Shown here: positions 1-12,424 of the stretch, piece by piece
Position numbering within the stretch: position 1 is the stretch's first letter
Layout: every line of letters begins with the position of its first letter
NCBI GenBank assembly: GCA_034359265.1
Contig: CP136890.1
Span: 29,244,501 to 29,308,500, forward strand
Origin: Canna indica
Lineage: Eukaryota > Streptophyta > Magnoliopsida > Zingiberales > Cannaceae
Direction of reading: 5' to 3'
Length of the DNA: 64,000 nucleotides
The notes under the pieces: model-generated
Databases searched by the model: none
What the model was told of the DNA's origin: nothing
The model's input: the letters and a program-made list of their open reading frames with translations, nothing else
Translations under genes and position numbers: made by a program

Positions 1-2734
1 GCAAAAGAACAATTTGAGATTTTTTTTTGTAAATTTTAGAAATGAAAATTTCCTTCGGACCTTAAATTTTTGGCCGGATTGATGAGTAAACCTAGACTAA
101 ACTTATCGCTGACATGCTTATATTCATTTGATATATATTCTCAATTAATAAGAACATATACTTTGCGAACAAGTTATATTAATTTTATTATAAAATTTAT
201 GTGCATATCATTGCGCGCGAGTATTTCACTAGTACTATTTAAGTTTAAAATGCTTGGTTGAGTACCACTGCGGTCTAATAAGTTATTCTTTTCCATTTTA
301 ACCTTTAGCATTATGGGCTATTGTTGATTGGAAGACTTACAGTTAATTTAGGAACTAAACCTGTACCTAACACATCAAAAGATAACCTAACTAATTGGAC
401 CAATTCTAGGTAAAGTGCAATCCATGCATTAATGGACCCAATATATAGACTAGAGCAACATTAGTGGCCATCTACACCCTAATCAACTTTACATTGTTAG
501 CTGCGTCCACTATACCAAGAATGTCGCGTGAAACCTTGACAAGAAAATGGCTTGAGAGAACCTTTTGCATGTGGGGTGACCATGCATGCAAAGCCCTTCA
601 TCTTCTAATTTCATGAACCTTAGACATGTCCGTACCCCTATATATTTTATAGATTTATGTAGATTCTTTTTTTGTTGTAGGCTAAAGGACAAGAAGTAGA
701 TAGTTTAGTGCAAAAGAGCCCCCTATCATTGTTGATGGTGTGTTAACCCTAACAGCGTGAGTTTGAAGGGCTATCACTTCATGAATGTTAGGTATGATAC
801 TAAAATAGAAATGCATGGAAGGAGCAATTAAGCACAAAATTTCATTCTTTATTCCAATCAATTACAAAAGGTGGGATAGGTTGGTGAGATAGCATGACAG
901 GATAACTTGAAGTGTCAATTTATGTTAAATTTAAATATGTTATATCTAAATGAAAATAGCATTTATAGCAAAGTAACCCAAATGGGAAGAAATTTAACAA
1001 GTAAGACATGTCAAGAATGTATGTTATATTTTATATTTAATTATTTCCAATATTCCTAAATATTTATGATGATAAGAAACTTCAATGAGAGGAGAAAAAG
1101 AACCAATTCCAATGATCTCGTTCTGATATCAAACGTTGAACGAATATCCCGTTAGAAGAAGAGTTTAATAGTGTTTGATTTATAAAGAAATAATTCCAAC
1201 AGAGGCATTTGAGACATGATTGTGAACAAGGATAAGATGGGAGTTGATGGCCCTGCTATGATGGAGATATCTCCAATGCTTTTGACTAATGAAGCTAAGA
1301 AAGCTGAAAAGGAGAGGAGGAAAAGGGCCACAAACTGCTTATACTAATTGCATTGTGATTAGTTCACACCAAAGCCAAATAAAAAGATAAACTTTGGATT
1401 TTGTGAATCCACTTGTAATGATGTCTGCCTTGGCATGCCAGGCCTCTTCATTTATTTGAGACCATATCAATTAGTCTACTCCTGAAATTTTGGATCAATC
1501 AGTGCTACAAATTAGAACTTGTAAATGCATGACATGTAATTACATATTTATGTGTGTGTGTATATACACACCAAATTTGCATAATAAGATAACATAGCAA
1601 TTGGAGACAAATTTGGACTGAATTCAGATGGGAACTGAAATGGATAATTCTCATATTGACAACTGTAATAGTACTTGTACTATTTGGACAAAGTTGGATC
1701 AAATTCAGATTGTAATTAATATGGATAGTTTTTGTATTGACAGCTATAACAGTAAACAGTACTAATTGGCCGGTCCATTTATTCTTTCTTTCTCACTGCA
1801 GTCACAGAAGAAAAAAACTCATTCACTTAGGAAAAGGGGAACTAATAACTCGTCCCGAGGGAGGCATGTCATTCTTGTCTTTGCCTCCATTTGCACAACT
1901 ATGTGAGCATGAATTAAAGAAAAAGTAATTGAGTTGGGTAGAGGATTGTATGAAAAGACTTCTATTTCTTAGCTCTCTTCGAGATAGACAAATGGGATTG
2001 CTGGGTCCGAAAAAAATTATACAAGTAATCTGTCCATATATATAAATTTTCATGAACGATTGAATATAAATTTTAAGCGATTAAACATAAATAAAAAAGA
2101 AATAAATATGAACATAAAAATAAATAAATTATTATATTCATTTATTTTTACTCGTATTTATTCGTTCATAAATTTTTTAGGGACCATACTCGTTTGGCCC
2201 TGCATATTAAGAAAAGTTCTATCATCCTATCTCACGCCAATAATAGTACATGTTTTTAGTTTTTATAAAAAAATAAATACAAATTATTACAAACATGCAT
2301 GAATTTGCTTTTTTTTATTTATTTTTTATTTGTTCATTCGAGCTGCGAAGAAGAAATGTGATCCCCAACTCACACCCGACCATGCGGTCGCAGATCCTTT
2401 TCTTCGGCATTAAAAAACTCGAAAACAGTTCTACAATCTCAATCTGTAACAACAATTTTTCGAATACTCACTATTGCTTGAAAAATTATTGTTTATTGGT
2501 GCTGGAGATTTAAGATGCGTGCACATTATAAATTTCTAAGGCAACCGTTTCTACGCTTGTTTTTCACCATTAAAACTGCGAGTTGCAAATATTTAACAGT
2601 TAACACCCCCGACAAAGCAAAAAATAAAAAGAACACACTGATACTACCAGGAAAATTACATATTTTTTTAACCTGCATCGACGATTCCTATTCCCACGAT
2701 TTTTCCCAATTATTTTCCATTTTATTTATTATTA
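1..2734. other. AT-rich intergenic DNA, no recognised gene
   Basis: No open frame here resembles a known family; the short frames are scattered and AT-rich. Two imperfect copies of an approximately 80-bp unit lie next to each other at about 1612-1760, sharing the pattern of a GGA-then-ATTCAGAT core followed by a TATTGACA core. The stretch 2040-2340 is low-complexity A/T. The DNA just left of 2735 would contain the 3' untranslated region and polyadenylation site of the BIG GRAIN 1-like gene, which is on the minus strand. Confidence 0.5.
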
Positions 2735-3784
2735 TTATTGGACGAGACCACGAGAAATGGCTCGATATGTACCGGGATGCGTCGTCTCGTACACCGGCAG
2801 CTCGTTTCTGTAACCGCCTCCCATAACCGTCAGATTCTCCAACTCGAACAAATCGGAGCTCGAATCGCTCATCTCGTCTTCATCTTCTTCTTCCTCGTCC
2901 TCGTACCTTCTCAGGAGCTCCTCCACCCTCCTCCTCGTTTCCTCCCTCTCCTTCCCCTCCGGCACCGCCACCGACCTCCGCCGCTTGTCTTTCGCTTCTG
3001 CCGCGGATCGATCGCCCGCGCACACGATCTTCTGACCGCACGGTCGTAGATCCTCGCCCACGATCACGCTCACCGGATGGAACCTCACCGACCTCTTCAC
3101 GCCCTCTTCCTCCAGCGGGAGCCCCCGCCTCGACGATGGCGTCTTCACGAAGCACGACCGGGAATACGAGGACGCCGTAGAGCAGGCCGAGTCGTCGACG
3201 GTGGTCGGGGCGGGTGATGATTTGGGTCTCCTCGGTTTTCCCGCTGCCGTGGCGAAGAGGGAGTTGAGGAGGCCGGCGAGGCGGGCCCCGGGGGACGCCG
3301 GCTTGGATCGCCCCAGATCGCGTAGCTTGCTACGGATCGAGCTTGACTTCGTCTTCTCCCGGTTGTGGGCCGCTGGCGAAGAAGGAACCCGACGCTGAGA
3401 CAGCGGCGGTGAAGGAGGAGGATGCGAGACCGACCGGGCCGGAGCCACGCTGACGGTACGGATCGGCCTCATCCGAGCGCTGTGGTTCGCGGCCGACTCG
3501 GGTTCGGAGGAGGAGGAGAAGCCTCCATAGCTGGAGTTGTCGGAGGAACTCGAGGTGGAGATGGGCGGGAGGCCGCGGGGTCGAGTCACCACCCTTTCCT
3601 TGGCCGCCGCGGCCGAATGGTACGCCGGGGCGGGCTGCCTTGGGGCGGCGGCGATGGGGGATGGTTTGGCCACTCCGACGGCGTCGGACTCGTCGATGGA
3701 GCGGTAGATGGCGTCGAGAAGTGTGGAGGAGAAGGACGGGTACTCGTGTCCGCGCCGCGGCCGCTCCTTCCCCCACTTCTCCAT
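2735..3784 (-). CDS. BG1-like: BIG GRAIN 1-like protein
   Basis: This intronless frame of 349 residues is the only convincing intact host gene. It shows the hallmarks of the plant BIG GRAIN 1 family in order: an N-terminal PSFSSTLLDAIYRSIDE block (residues 16-32), a serine-rich SSYGGFSSSSEPES block (around 85-100), a SKPASPGARLAGLLNSLFA block (around 150), an ACSTASSYSRSCFVKTPS block (around 200), a VKRSVRF block, an acidic stretch, and a C-terminal ELPVYETT motif. In rice the founding member is a plasma-membrane protein that promotes auxin transport and grain size; that role is family knowledge, not visible here. The ATG at 3784 is chosen because it starts directly before the conserved N-terminal block; eight further codons upstream are open but lack an ATG. 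The coding region is far richer in G and C than the flanks, and a large opposite-strand frame (3422-4204) is its shadow. No TATA box was assigned. Confidence 0.87.
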   Translation of the reverse strand: MEKWGKERPRRGHEYPSFSSTLLDAIYRSIDESDAVGVAKPSPIAAAPRQPAPAYHSAAAAKERVVTRPRGLPPISTSSSSDNSSYGGFSSSSEPESAANHSARMRPIRTVSVAPARSVSHPPPSPPLSQRRVPSSPAAHNREKTKSSSIRSKLRDLGRSKPASPGARLAGLLNSLFATAAGKPRRPKSSPAPTTVDDSACSTASSYSRSCFVKTPSSRRGLPLEEEGVKRSVRFHPVSVIVGEDLRPCGQKIVCAGDRSAAEAKDKRRRSVAVPEGKEREETRRRVEELLRRYEDEEEEDEDEMSDSSSDLFELENLTVMGGGYRNELPVYETTHPGTYRAISRGLVQ

Positions 3785-5452
3785 TTCGAGAACACCCCCA
3801 AAAAACACAGAAAAGAAGGTCCGAATTTTCTCAATAGAGATAGAACTATTGCTCTTTTTTGTTTTTCTGGACAGGACAGGGGAAGAGGCAGGAAGGGGCG
3901 AAGGGGGAAGAAGAGAGCGATGGAAGAAGTTGTGCAGACTGAAGAGGTAACGAGCTCTGCTTTATTATCATATTATGGCGAGGGGGAAGTGACTCACGCG
4001 CGTGCGATTGCTGACGTGGCTTTTTCCTTGTTGTTTGGGCGTGTGGGGCCCAGTAAGGTTTCGTCCGTGCGATCCCCTTCGATCGGGGCCTTTGCCGAGC
4101 CAGTTGATATCGGATGTTCCTCCGTTTTCGAAGCGTTATCTCTTGGACTGGTAAGCCTTTTCTCTAATTCGATATTAGTGCTTCTTTATCCATTCAAACC
4201 CTAACGGAAACCGCTTCTTTAGATTGTAATTGCATGTCTCACAATTTTTCTCGTATCACAAGTAAGGTATAAAATCGGGTATTAATTTCTCAAAATCGCC
4301 GTAGTTATGTGCCTCGCGTCACCTCGAAGAAATATTAGTACGGGGTTTTCTTCCTTGGAAGCGGATCCGTACCCGTTTAGTAGTCACTTATTAGAGGCCC
4401 AGTTCAATTCTACTAGTAGTGCATTGCTTCACGTGACCTCTTTAAGTCGCGAACAGGACTCTCACGGTCGGTCGCCTATCGGCGTACGGATCGCGGATCG
4501 CGGATTGCGGATTGCGGAGGGCGGGTCGTTTATTAGTGACTTAAATCTTAATTTTATTGTGATAATAATATTCTTTCTTCTGCCTGTGTAAATTCCATGC
4601 TCGGGTACGGAACTACGGATTCGAACCCGGTTTCTAAGTCTTTGTCGTGAAGCGGAACAGAAAGCGTTACAAAAGGAGTCCAATTTGAAACTTAGCAGCA
4701 TAATTAGGGAATTAAGTAATATAATAATACAAGGAATGCGCTCGTGACTAAATATTCCTTGCCTTAAGTGACCCTACTTACCATTTTGGTACGAATCCAA
4801 TTAAATTAGAAGAATAAAAACCACACGTAGCTGAGGTTGCTTTCTACATCAGTAATATGCTTGAAGGATTTGGAAGACGGACGAGGGAAACGGGCGCTGA
4901 TGAGGATTACTACATGGATAGTGGGACCTCGGAGGGGAGTGCTTTGGAAGTAAACTAATTGTATTGCCTACTGGGGACCACCATCTCATGATCTCAATGG
5001 CTGGGGTTTTTTATAAAGGAGAGGAAGAGCGCACGGGATGCCAATCTTCTCCATCATTATTATTGAGGAGTTGTTTTAGATGAATACCAAGCTGTCCCTG
5101 TCAAGCAAGGAAGCAATGCCTCATCATGCCCTTCCAAACTTCTCAATTTAGTCCGATTATTTAGTACTTTCCGAAACATAATAAGGCAAATAATTAAAAA
5201 CTTCTCAATTTAGCCATGCTATTTAATACTTTTCGAAATATAATAAGACAAATAATTAAGCTAGCTTGATCAAATTTTTATCACATCAATTTTGAATTAA
5301 TTCAAGATGTGATTTATATTAATTTTATTTATGTGCATTTCAATTAATTAGTTTTAAAAGGCATGTCTTCATAACATGCCGATGTAGCTTGCTTTTACTA
5401 ATAAATAATAATTTTTTTACTTAATCTGTTATTAATAAAATTAAGGATAAAT
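3785..5452. other. Upstream region of the BIG GRAIN 1-like gene and intergenic DNA
   Basis: The first 400 bases would hold the promoter and 5' leader of the minus-strand gene. At about 4485-4530 a short array of near-identical octamers (GATCGCGG/GATTGCGG) occurs. A 17-base stretch, GGGGAGTGCTTTGGAAG, near 4935 recurs near 16758 in different surroundings, which hints at an old dispersed repeat. No other gene was recognised. Confidence 0.45.
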
Positions 5453-6101
5453 TTTACGAAATTCTCCTCGATTATAGTCGATTTGTGCAAATACTACCTA
5501 AACTACCAAGTGTGCACGAAATCCACCACGATTGTCCTTTTTGTTCAAATAATCCACCTCCGTTAGCCCATCCGTTAGTAACTTAACGGTAAAACTCTCA
5601 CGTGCACAGAATCTCCTTCCCCAGTGCCACGTGGCAGCAATCATCACCCTCCATCTCATCTAACGACCATCACTTCTTCTACCCATCCCTCACCTATCTA
5701 CACTTCTTCCCTTGCTCTAGACTCCACTGCCGTCGGAGGAGGAGGAGGTCGCCGGAAGAATCCTCAAGAAGAAGAAAAAGAGGAGGAGATCGCCAGTGGC
5801 GGAGTCTAGGGCAAGGGGAGGAGTGTAGGTAGGTGAGGGATGAGTAGAAGAAGAAGAAGAAGAAGAAGAAGAAGTGATGATCGTCGAATGAGATGAAGAG
5901 TGGAGATTGCTGCCATATGACATTGGGGAGGGAGGTTCTGCGCACGTGGGAGTTTTACTGTTGAGTTACTAATGGGCGGGCTAACGGAGGAGGATTATTT
6001 GAACAAAAAGTGTAGTCACGGGAGGTTCTATGCATATTTGATAGTTTAGGTAGTCTTTGCGCACATCGACTATAGTCGAGGGGGGTTCCGTATAATTTAC
6101 T
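5453..6101. mobile_element. Foldback (long hairpin) MITE
   Basis: The left half (from GATAAATTTTACG) and the right half (ending CGTATAATTTACTC) are long imperfect inverted complements. Matching landmarks include the CTCGATTATAGTCGAT block on the left and ATCGACTATAGTCGAG on the right, the CCTCCGTTAGCCC/GGGCTAACGGAGG pair and the CTCACGTGCACAGAA/TTCTGCGCACGTGGGAG pair. The whole can fold into a stem of about 300 bp. A possible imperfect target duplication (AAATTAAG/AAATAAAG) flanks it. The centre contains a GAA/AGA trinucleotide run at about 5842-5872. It encodes no protein; the end sequence resembles Mutator-type foldback elements, but the superfamily is uncertain. Confidence 0.7.
5842..5872. 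repeat. GAA/AGA trinucleotide microsatellite
   Basis: About ten uninterrupted AGA units lie in the loop-proximal right arm of the hairpin element. The left arm has no equivalent pure run, so it expanded after the hairpin formed. Confidence 0.85.
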
Positions 6102-7204
6102 CAAATAAAGCTTAAATTAAAGTTAAAAGGTGACATGTAATTGGACTCTTTTTTAAAACTAGTATAACATCAATATATTAGTTGGATATGGCAATTAATT
6201 AACATTACCCCAAATTGTGACACTTCCTTCTTGGATTATGCAGTGGCATTGGATTTGTAGTCATGAGATCATCCACTACTAGAATATTGGATATCAACCA
6301 CGGGGCTCATCGACGGCCGCCTCGACCGTCAGAAGAATCCACGATTCTTCGACGGTCGCACAAGCCATGGCAGATATAACACCATCAACCACGACTCTCT
6401 CTCATACAGCCGCCTCAGATCGTCGCTCATATCCGTCGGTGAAATGAAAAACCTTATCAGCCACGACTTAGATAGGGCTATTGTAGTCGTCAGTGATATT
6501 ATTTAGAAATAAGCAACGACCAGGAGAGGCCGTCAGTGATGGCGCGCACTCGGCGCAAAAATAAAAACAAATCATCGATGGCTCAGAGAGGGCCGCTTTG
6601 GCCATTGGTAATATAGTAAATAGAGATCTACGGTTTATCGACGGCTGCCGAGCCGTCGGTGAAGAAGGTTTTTATTTGCGTTCGTGCTCGACCCCACTTC
6701 TTCCATCGCTTTCTTTCTGCGCTTGAACCCTCGCCGCCTCCATCGTCGTCCGACTTCGCCGCCTCTTGCTGCCTCTCGACTTTGCTCGAACACTCAAACC
6801 CTCGAACCCTTGCTGCCTCTCGACTTCGCCCGACGCCCAAGCTCTGCTTCTCCACTTGATCGCCACTGCTAGCTACTACTTCTCCGCTTGCCGGTGCCTC
6901 CTCGCAGTTCAGGTAATTCTTCTCCCCCCCCTCAGGCTGGTAGTGGCCGAAACCCTAGGTTTAGGCCACTACCGGCCGATTGTAGTTTAGGTTTTTTTAG
7001 ATTGTTAAGTTTGATTAACGTTGATTAATTGTTGTGGATTGTTAGGTTAATTGTTATATTAGTGTTAATTTTGATTATTAATGTTGATTAATTTTGTAGA
7101 TTAATTATTATATTAATTGTTAGATATATTAATGTTAAATTATTTTTTAGATTAATTTAGATTAATTTGTAGATAAATTTAGAATAATTAGTTAAAAGGT
7201 TAGT

Positions 7205-7350
7205 TAATACGAAATCGTCCACTGTGAACTCATGGCCAAATCATTCACGGTGGACTCGCGCCGGAATCGTCCACTTTGGACACGTGCCGGAATCGTCCAC
7301 TTTGGACTTGCGTCGGAATCGTCCACTGTGGACTCGCACCGGCGTCCATA
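7205..7350. repeat. Internal tandem repeat of CACTA-1, about 30-bp unit
   Basis: Five imperfect copies of a unit with the core GGAATCGTCCACTTTGGAC follow one another. Each contains the small palindrome GTCCAC-TTT-GGAC or a variant. Equivalent arrays occur in CACTA-3 (about 56570-56735) and inverted in CACTA-2 (about 53240-53370), always between the subterminal repeats and the transposase gene. Confidence 0.75.
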
Positions 7351-7789
7351 AATTTAGGAAATAATCATGACGAGTTGATATGTTTCACGTATGCATCGAC
7401 AAGTCAAGTTTTAATTTTGCAAAACCTTAGATCCGTTCGGGGGTTGTATGTTCGTGTAAATGAAGTAGATGATTTTTTATGCGACGTACAACCATTGAAT
7501 TGTTCCTAATTGGATAATTTAGGAACATAGTTACTTATATTGCACTTACTTTATTTCTTTTAGTCATTATTCATTTTTAAATTTTGGTTTGTATCTCCTT
7601 TGTTCTCTGATATGTGCCCAAATGATATGCGTATTCGGAGAACTGTAGGGAGATGCTGCCAAAATTTAGAATAGAGTTAATGACTAAAAAAAATACTAAG
7701 TGCAATATAAATAACATGAATCCCGAATGCAATAGGAACATCCCACCTAAAGACATTACCTAAAGATATTGCTAACTTTTTGACAGAAC

Positions 7790-10700
7790 ATGTCGGGCAA
7801 TCGAAGTTGGATGTACCGACGAATTCATCGTGGAGCTATAACAGACGAATTTCGTGTAGGCGTAACTTACTTCTTAAATTTTACCTAGTCGAATAAAAAA
7901 TTCCTTAGTGGTGATAAAATCCAATGTCCGTGTCGAAAATGTTTGAACATAAAATTTTTGGATCGGGAAACTGTCACAATGCATATGCATACAAAAGGAT
8001 TCACACCAAGATATTTTGTATGGAATTATCACCGGGAGTCACGTCAAGTGGGGACGTCGAGCAATCATGTTGTCCAAACTCATGATGAATCTTCTAGTGT
8101 CGTTGTTTTTTCTCCCAATCCACCTAATCCATATAGAACAATGATTCTGGATAGTCTTGGTGGTCAATTCCATTTAAATGATAATATTGAGTCAGTTGCT
8201 GAGACGGTAGTGCCACCAGATACTACAACAGTTCAAGTCACTGAAGGACAACCTGCGACACAGATTGAACTGTCGAATAGGAAGGTTGCAAAATTTTATA
8301 AGATGTTGAAAATTGCCGATGAATCTTTGTTGAGAATTATCCTAAATATACAAGATTTTCGGCATCAGATTGCAAGGGTCCGATTATAATATTAGTGGGG
8401 TTGTGTTTGATTAGATTGTAGGCTTTATCAATGGTATGCTACCCCTAGATAACAAGTTTGAGCCAACTTTTTATAAGACAAAAATATTGATGAGAAAATT
8501 AGGGCTTGGGTATGAAAAGATACACGCGTGCCAAAATAACTGCATTTTATATTATAAAGAATATGCACAGTTGAAGAAATGCCCTTGTATGTGAACATCC
8601 TCATTATAAGGAGAATAAATCGGCCTAACAGAAAAATATCTCCTTTAAGGTGCTTCGGTATTTTCCACTATATGAGTTGGCATGCAAGAAATCGTGATGA
8701 TACAGTAATAAATCATCCATCCGATAGTGATGCATGGAAACATTTGGATAGATGTTATGCTTCATTTGCTAGGGTACTAGAAATATCAGATTGGGATTGT
8801 GCAAGAATAGTTTTAATCTGTTTGGTAATTCGGCAACTTCGTATTTAGTATGATCAATGCTGCTAACAGTTTATAATTTACCGCCGTCAATGTGTATGAA
8901 AGATGAATTTATCTATCTTTCGATGATTATTCCTGGTCCTAGGGGTCCTAGGAAAGAAATTGACGTGTTTCTCCATCCTAGAGCAAAACTTCACTTTACG
9001 AGCTATTATATTGTTGACAATCAATGATTTTCCGGCCTACGACATATTGTCTGGTTGGAGCACTCACGGATGACTCTCTTGTCCATATTGCATGGAACAC
9101 TCAAAAGCCTTCAGTCTTGAGAACAGTCAGAAAATTATCTTCTTTGATTGTCATCGCCAGTTCCTACTGTCTAACCATCAGTATCTAAGGAATCGTGACA
9201 AATTTACCAAGGGTAGACTCAAAAGAGATGAGCCACCACCGATGTTGTCTGGTGAACAAATGTTAGCACGTGTTGAATTGCTTCTAAAGATTACTTTTTA
9301 TTAGAATGTAAGAATTTCAGGCTTTGGTCAAACACATAACTGGGTGAAAAAAAGTATCCTTTGGGAATTACCGTATTGGAGTTCATTAGTGATTCGACAT
9401 AATTTGGACGTCATGCATATTGAAAAAAATATGTTTGATAATGGTTTTAACACTGTGATGGATATTTTCGGCAAAACTAAAATAAAGTGAAGGCCCGACA
9501 TGATGTAAAAATACTTTGTAAGAGACTTGAGTTAGAGTTGCAAGAGGTCAACAGATAACTTCATAAGCCGAAAGCATCATATGTGTTAAATAAACAACAG
9601 ATGAAAAATGTGTATCAATGGATCAAAGAATTCAGATTACCCGATTGATATGCCTCAAACTTATCTCTATGTGTGAACGTCGATGAAGGCAAAATATCAG
9701 GGATGAAGAGCCACGATTGTCATGTATTCATGTAGAGATTGCTTCTGGTCGCCTTTCGAGATCATCTACATGATAAGATTTCGGGTTCGTTGACATAATT
9801 AAGTATGTTTTTCAGAAACATTTGTGCAAACGTCCTTCGAATTGAAGATATGTTAGCACTTGAAAATAATATTGTTGAAATCATATGCAACCTAGCTAGA
9901 GCACTTTTTCCCTCCTACATTTTTGACTCGATGGAGCATCTACCGATACACTTGGCATACGAGACACGAGTTGGTGGCCCTCATTCAATATCAGTTGATG
10001 TATTTATTTGAAAGATACATGAATCGTCTGAAGAAAAAAGTAAAGAACACAACTGCAGTTGAAGATTCTATATTATAAGCATATATAATTCAAAAAATTT
10101 CAATATTCTGCTCATTCTATTTTAAATCAACCATCAAGACAAGACTTAATCGTCTTCCACGGAACAACGACGGGGGAACTCGACCATCAGACGGGGGATC
10201 TCAACCATCAAATGGTTGTTTAAATATCTTTTGTTACCCTGGTCCTGCTTTAGGTTCTCGTCCATCTCGATTCTTAAACGATGAAGAGTATCATTTGACC
10301 TACTTGTATGTTTTACTAAACTGTCCAAAGATTGAAAAGTTCATTGAAATATTTGACGTCAAGATGGTAGCAAAATAATCAATTTACAACGATGAAGAAT
10401 TAGAGAGATTATGCAATCGTGAGTTCCCTAATTGGTTTCGAGCTTACTGTAGAGAACACAGAGGCGAAATAGATAACCAAATATTTGAGTTTGCTAGCGG
10501 ATCGACACGACTTGTACAATGTTATAATGGTTATTTTGTTAATGGATATAAATTTCACACACTTGAATATTTATCTACAAAGAAGACTATGAATGTCGAT
10601 GTCCTTGTCAAAGGGACAACGTACGTTGAATGTGATGTTGACTTTCACGGACTGTTGGAAGAAGTCATAGAATTGTAATTTTTCGGATGAAAATTAGTTG

Positions 10701-11190
10701 CCCTTTTTAAATGTTAGTGGTTCGATACAAGCGATAGGGGCATGAGAGTTCATCCAAAGTATAAACTTGTCGAGGTCAATTACAAATCAAAATTGGCTTC
10801 AAATGAGCCATTTATATTGACATCTCAAGATGAACAAGTATATTATATACAGTATTCATCTCGAAAGATAGATTGGCACATTGACATGTAGTCTTTAAGA
10901 CTAAAGCCAAAGAAAAAATTGACCCGATTGTTAGAGAGAATGAGCTAACAAATGACTTCTGTCAAGAAGAGGATCCTACCAAAGTGGAGCGAGTTAGTCC
11001 AACACTCGAGGATGATGACATAGAATTAGTTCAATTGGAAGTAGAATATGTTGATGACGACGATAACCGTCTTGAGGAAGAAGGATAGAATGATGATGAA
11101 GGAGAAGAAGAAGAAGAATTTGAAGATTCCGATACAAAAGAACAAGAAGAAGAGTATTACACAGATGATGATACTGACCATGACGAATAA
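7790..11190 (+). pseudogene. TNP2-type CACTA transposase, degenerate
   Basis: Translation in shifting frames gives the known order of plant CACTA transposase domains. A transposase-associated domain (7800-8045) has RSWMYRR, then CPCRKC and HTKGFTPRYFVWNYH. A TNP2 core (about 8560-9480) has NLPPSMCMKDEFIYLS followed by IPGPRGP, a PYCMEHSKAFSLE segment with one frame break, and LDVMHIEKNMFDN. A DUF4218-like part (about 9805-10010) includes MEHLPIHLAYE. A DUF4216-like part (about 10490-10890) includes GYFVNGYKFHT and HPKYKLVEVNYKSKLA, followed by an acidic tail near 11040-11190. Many stop codons and frameshifts break it, so no active enzyme can be made. The enzyme would bind and cut the CACTA ends in the nucleus. 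Confidence 0.85.
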
Positions 11191-11252
11191 TTATAAATGT
11201 GAAGTATATCTTCAATTATTGAATGTACTAATTATATTTATATTTGACAACT

Positions 11253-12355
11253 ATGGTTCGAGAAGTGTGTGCTCGAGGAGGCATTCCTCGTAGGACTACC
11301 CTCGACGATTACCACTTGCCACCCCTGTACCCATAGACCCTTCGCCTTCGACCACCATCCCCCCACCTGATTCGGCCACCATTCCCCCACATGATCCGTC
11401 CACCAGTCTCCCAGCTGATCTGGCCACCATCCCCCCACCTCCAGCCACTATCCCTTCAGTCGATCCAGACCCATCAACTTCGAGACGTAGGCCACGAGGG
11501 CCTAATAGAATTCTCCCTCCGCCAACCGAGGGAGTGTCGCTCAGATCGGTTAGTGTGCGCGGCACAAGGTAAGTAGATGCATTAATTATTCCTTATAATT
11601 GATTTATAATTCAATATATCATAATATAGAATTATACTATATTTGGGGCAGATTTGAGCAGGAGGACGTCTCACGCACGATGGCGAGGTTGATTCGAAAG
11701 TTTATGCATGGGGTGTGGCCTATATGGTCTCACGTTCCCCGTGAGCATATGGATTTACTATGGTGAGAGTTCTCGATAAGTATATTTTAAATGAATGTTA
11801 ATGTTAAATATCGATCGGTAATAATAAATTTATTTTTTTGCAGACTCATTATACATGGTCAGAGGACTAGACTCCTTTTGTAGAAAGTGCGTGGGAGCGC
11901 GTTGCTCACGCTCGCTACAACGGGCTACTTCATTAGACCCGTAAGGCCGTGATGAGACAGTTGGGGGCCACACAGATTGGGAAGACTCAGGTACGCGCCC
12001 TCGAGTGGATTCCTGGACCAGCTTGTTGAGCGGTAGGACACGCTTGAGTGGCAGGAGATCTCCTAGATAACGTCGAGAAATCGCATGTCTTTTACGGTGC
12101 ATGAGCGTCGTATGGTATGTATAATTTCCTTACTTTTAACTAAAATATTATATATTGTGTATATTGATACTAATGTATTTGTTTTCTAATGTAAGACACG
12201 AGTTGCGTAGGATGGCACCGTCCAACACCCCTCGCTGATGTAGGTGTTTGAGCGCACTCACAGTTGGTGACGAGGAGCAGGGGACTACGTTGATAGTAGG
12301 GCTTCGATCATCATGGTAAGTATTTATGTCTATTTGATTTACACAATTTTATTTT

Positions 12356-12424
<69 letters not shown>

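Noticed and set aside
3422..4204. A 260-codon plus-strand frame overlapping the BIG GRAIN 1-like gene
   Set aside because: It is the antisense shadow of a GC-rich coding region, with arginine/glycine-rich low-complexity translation and no known motif.
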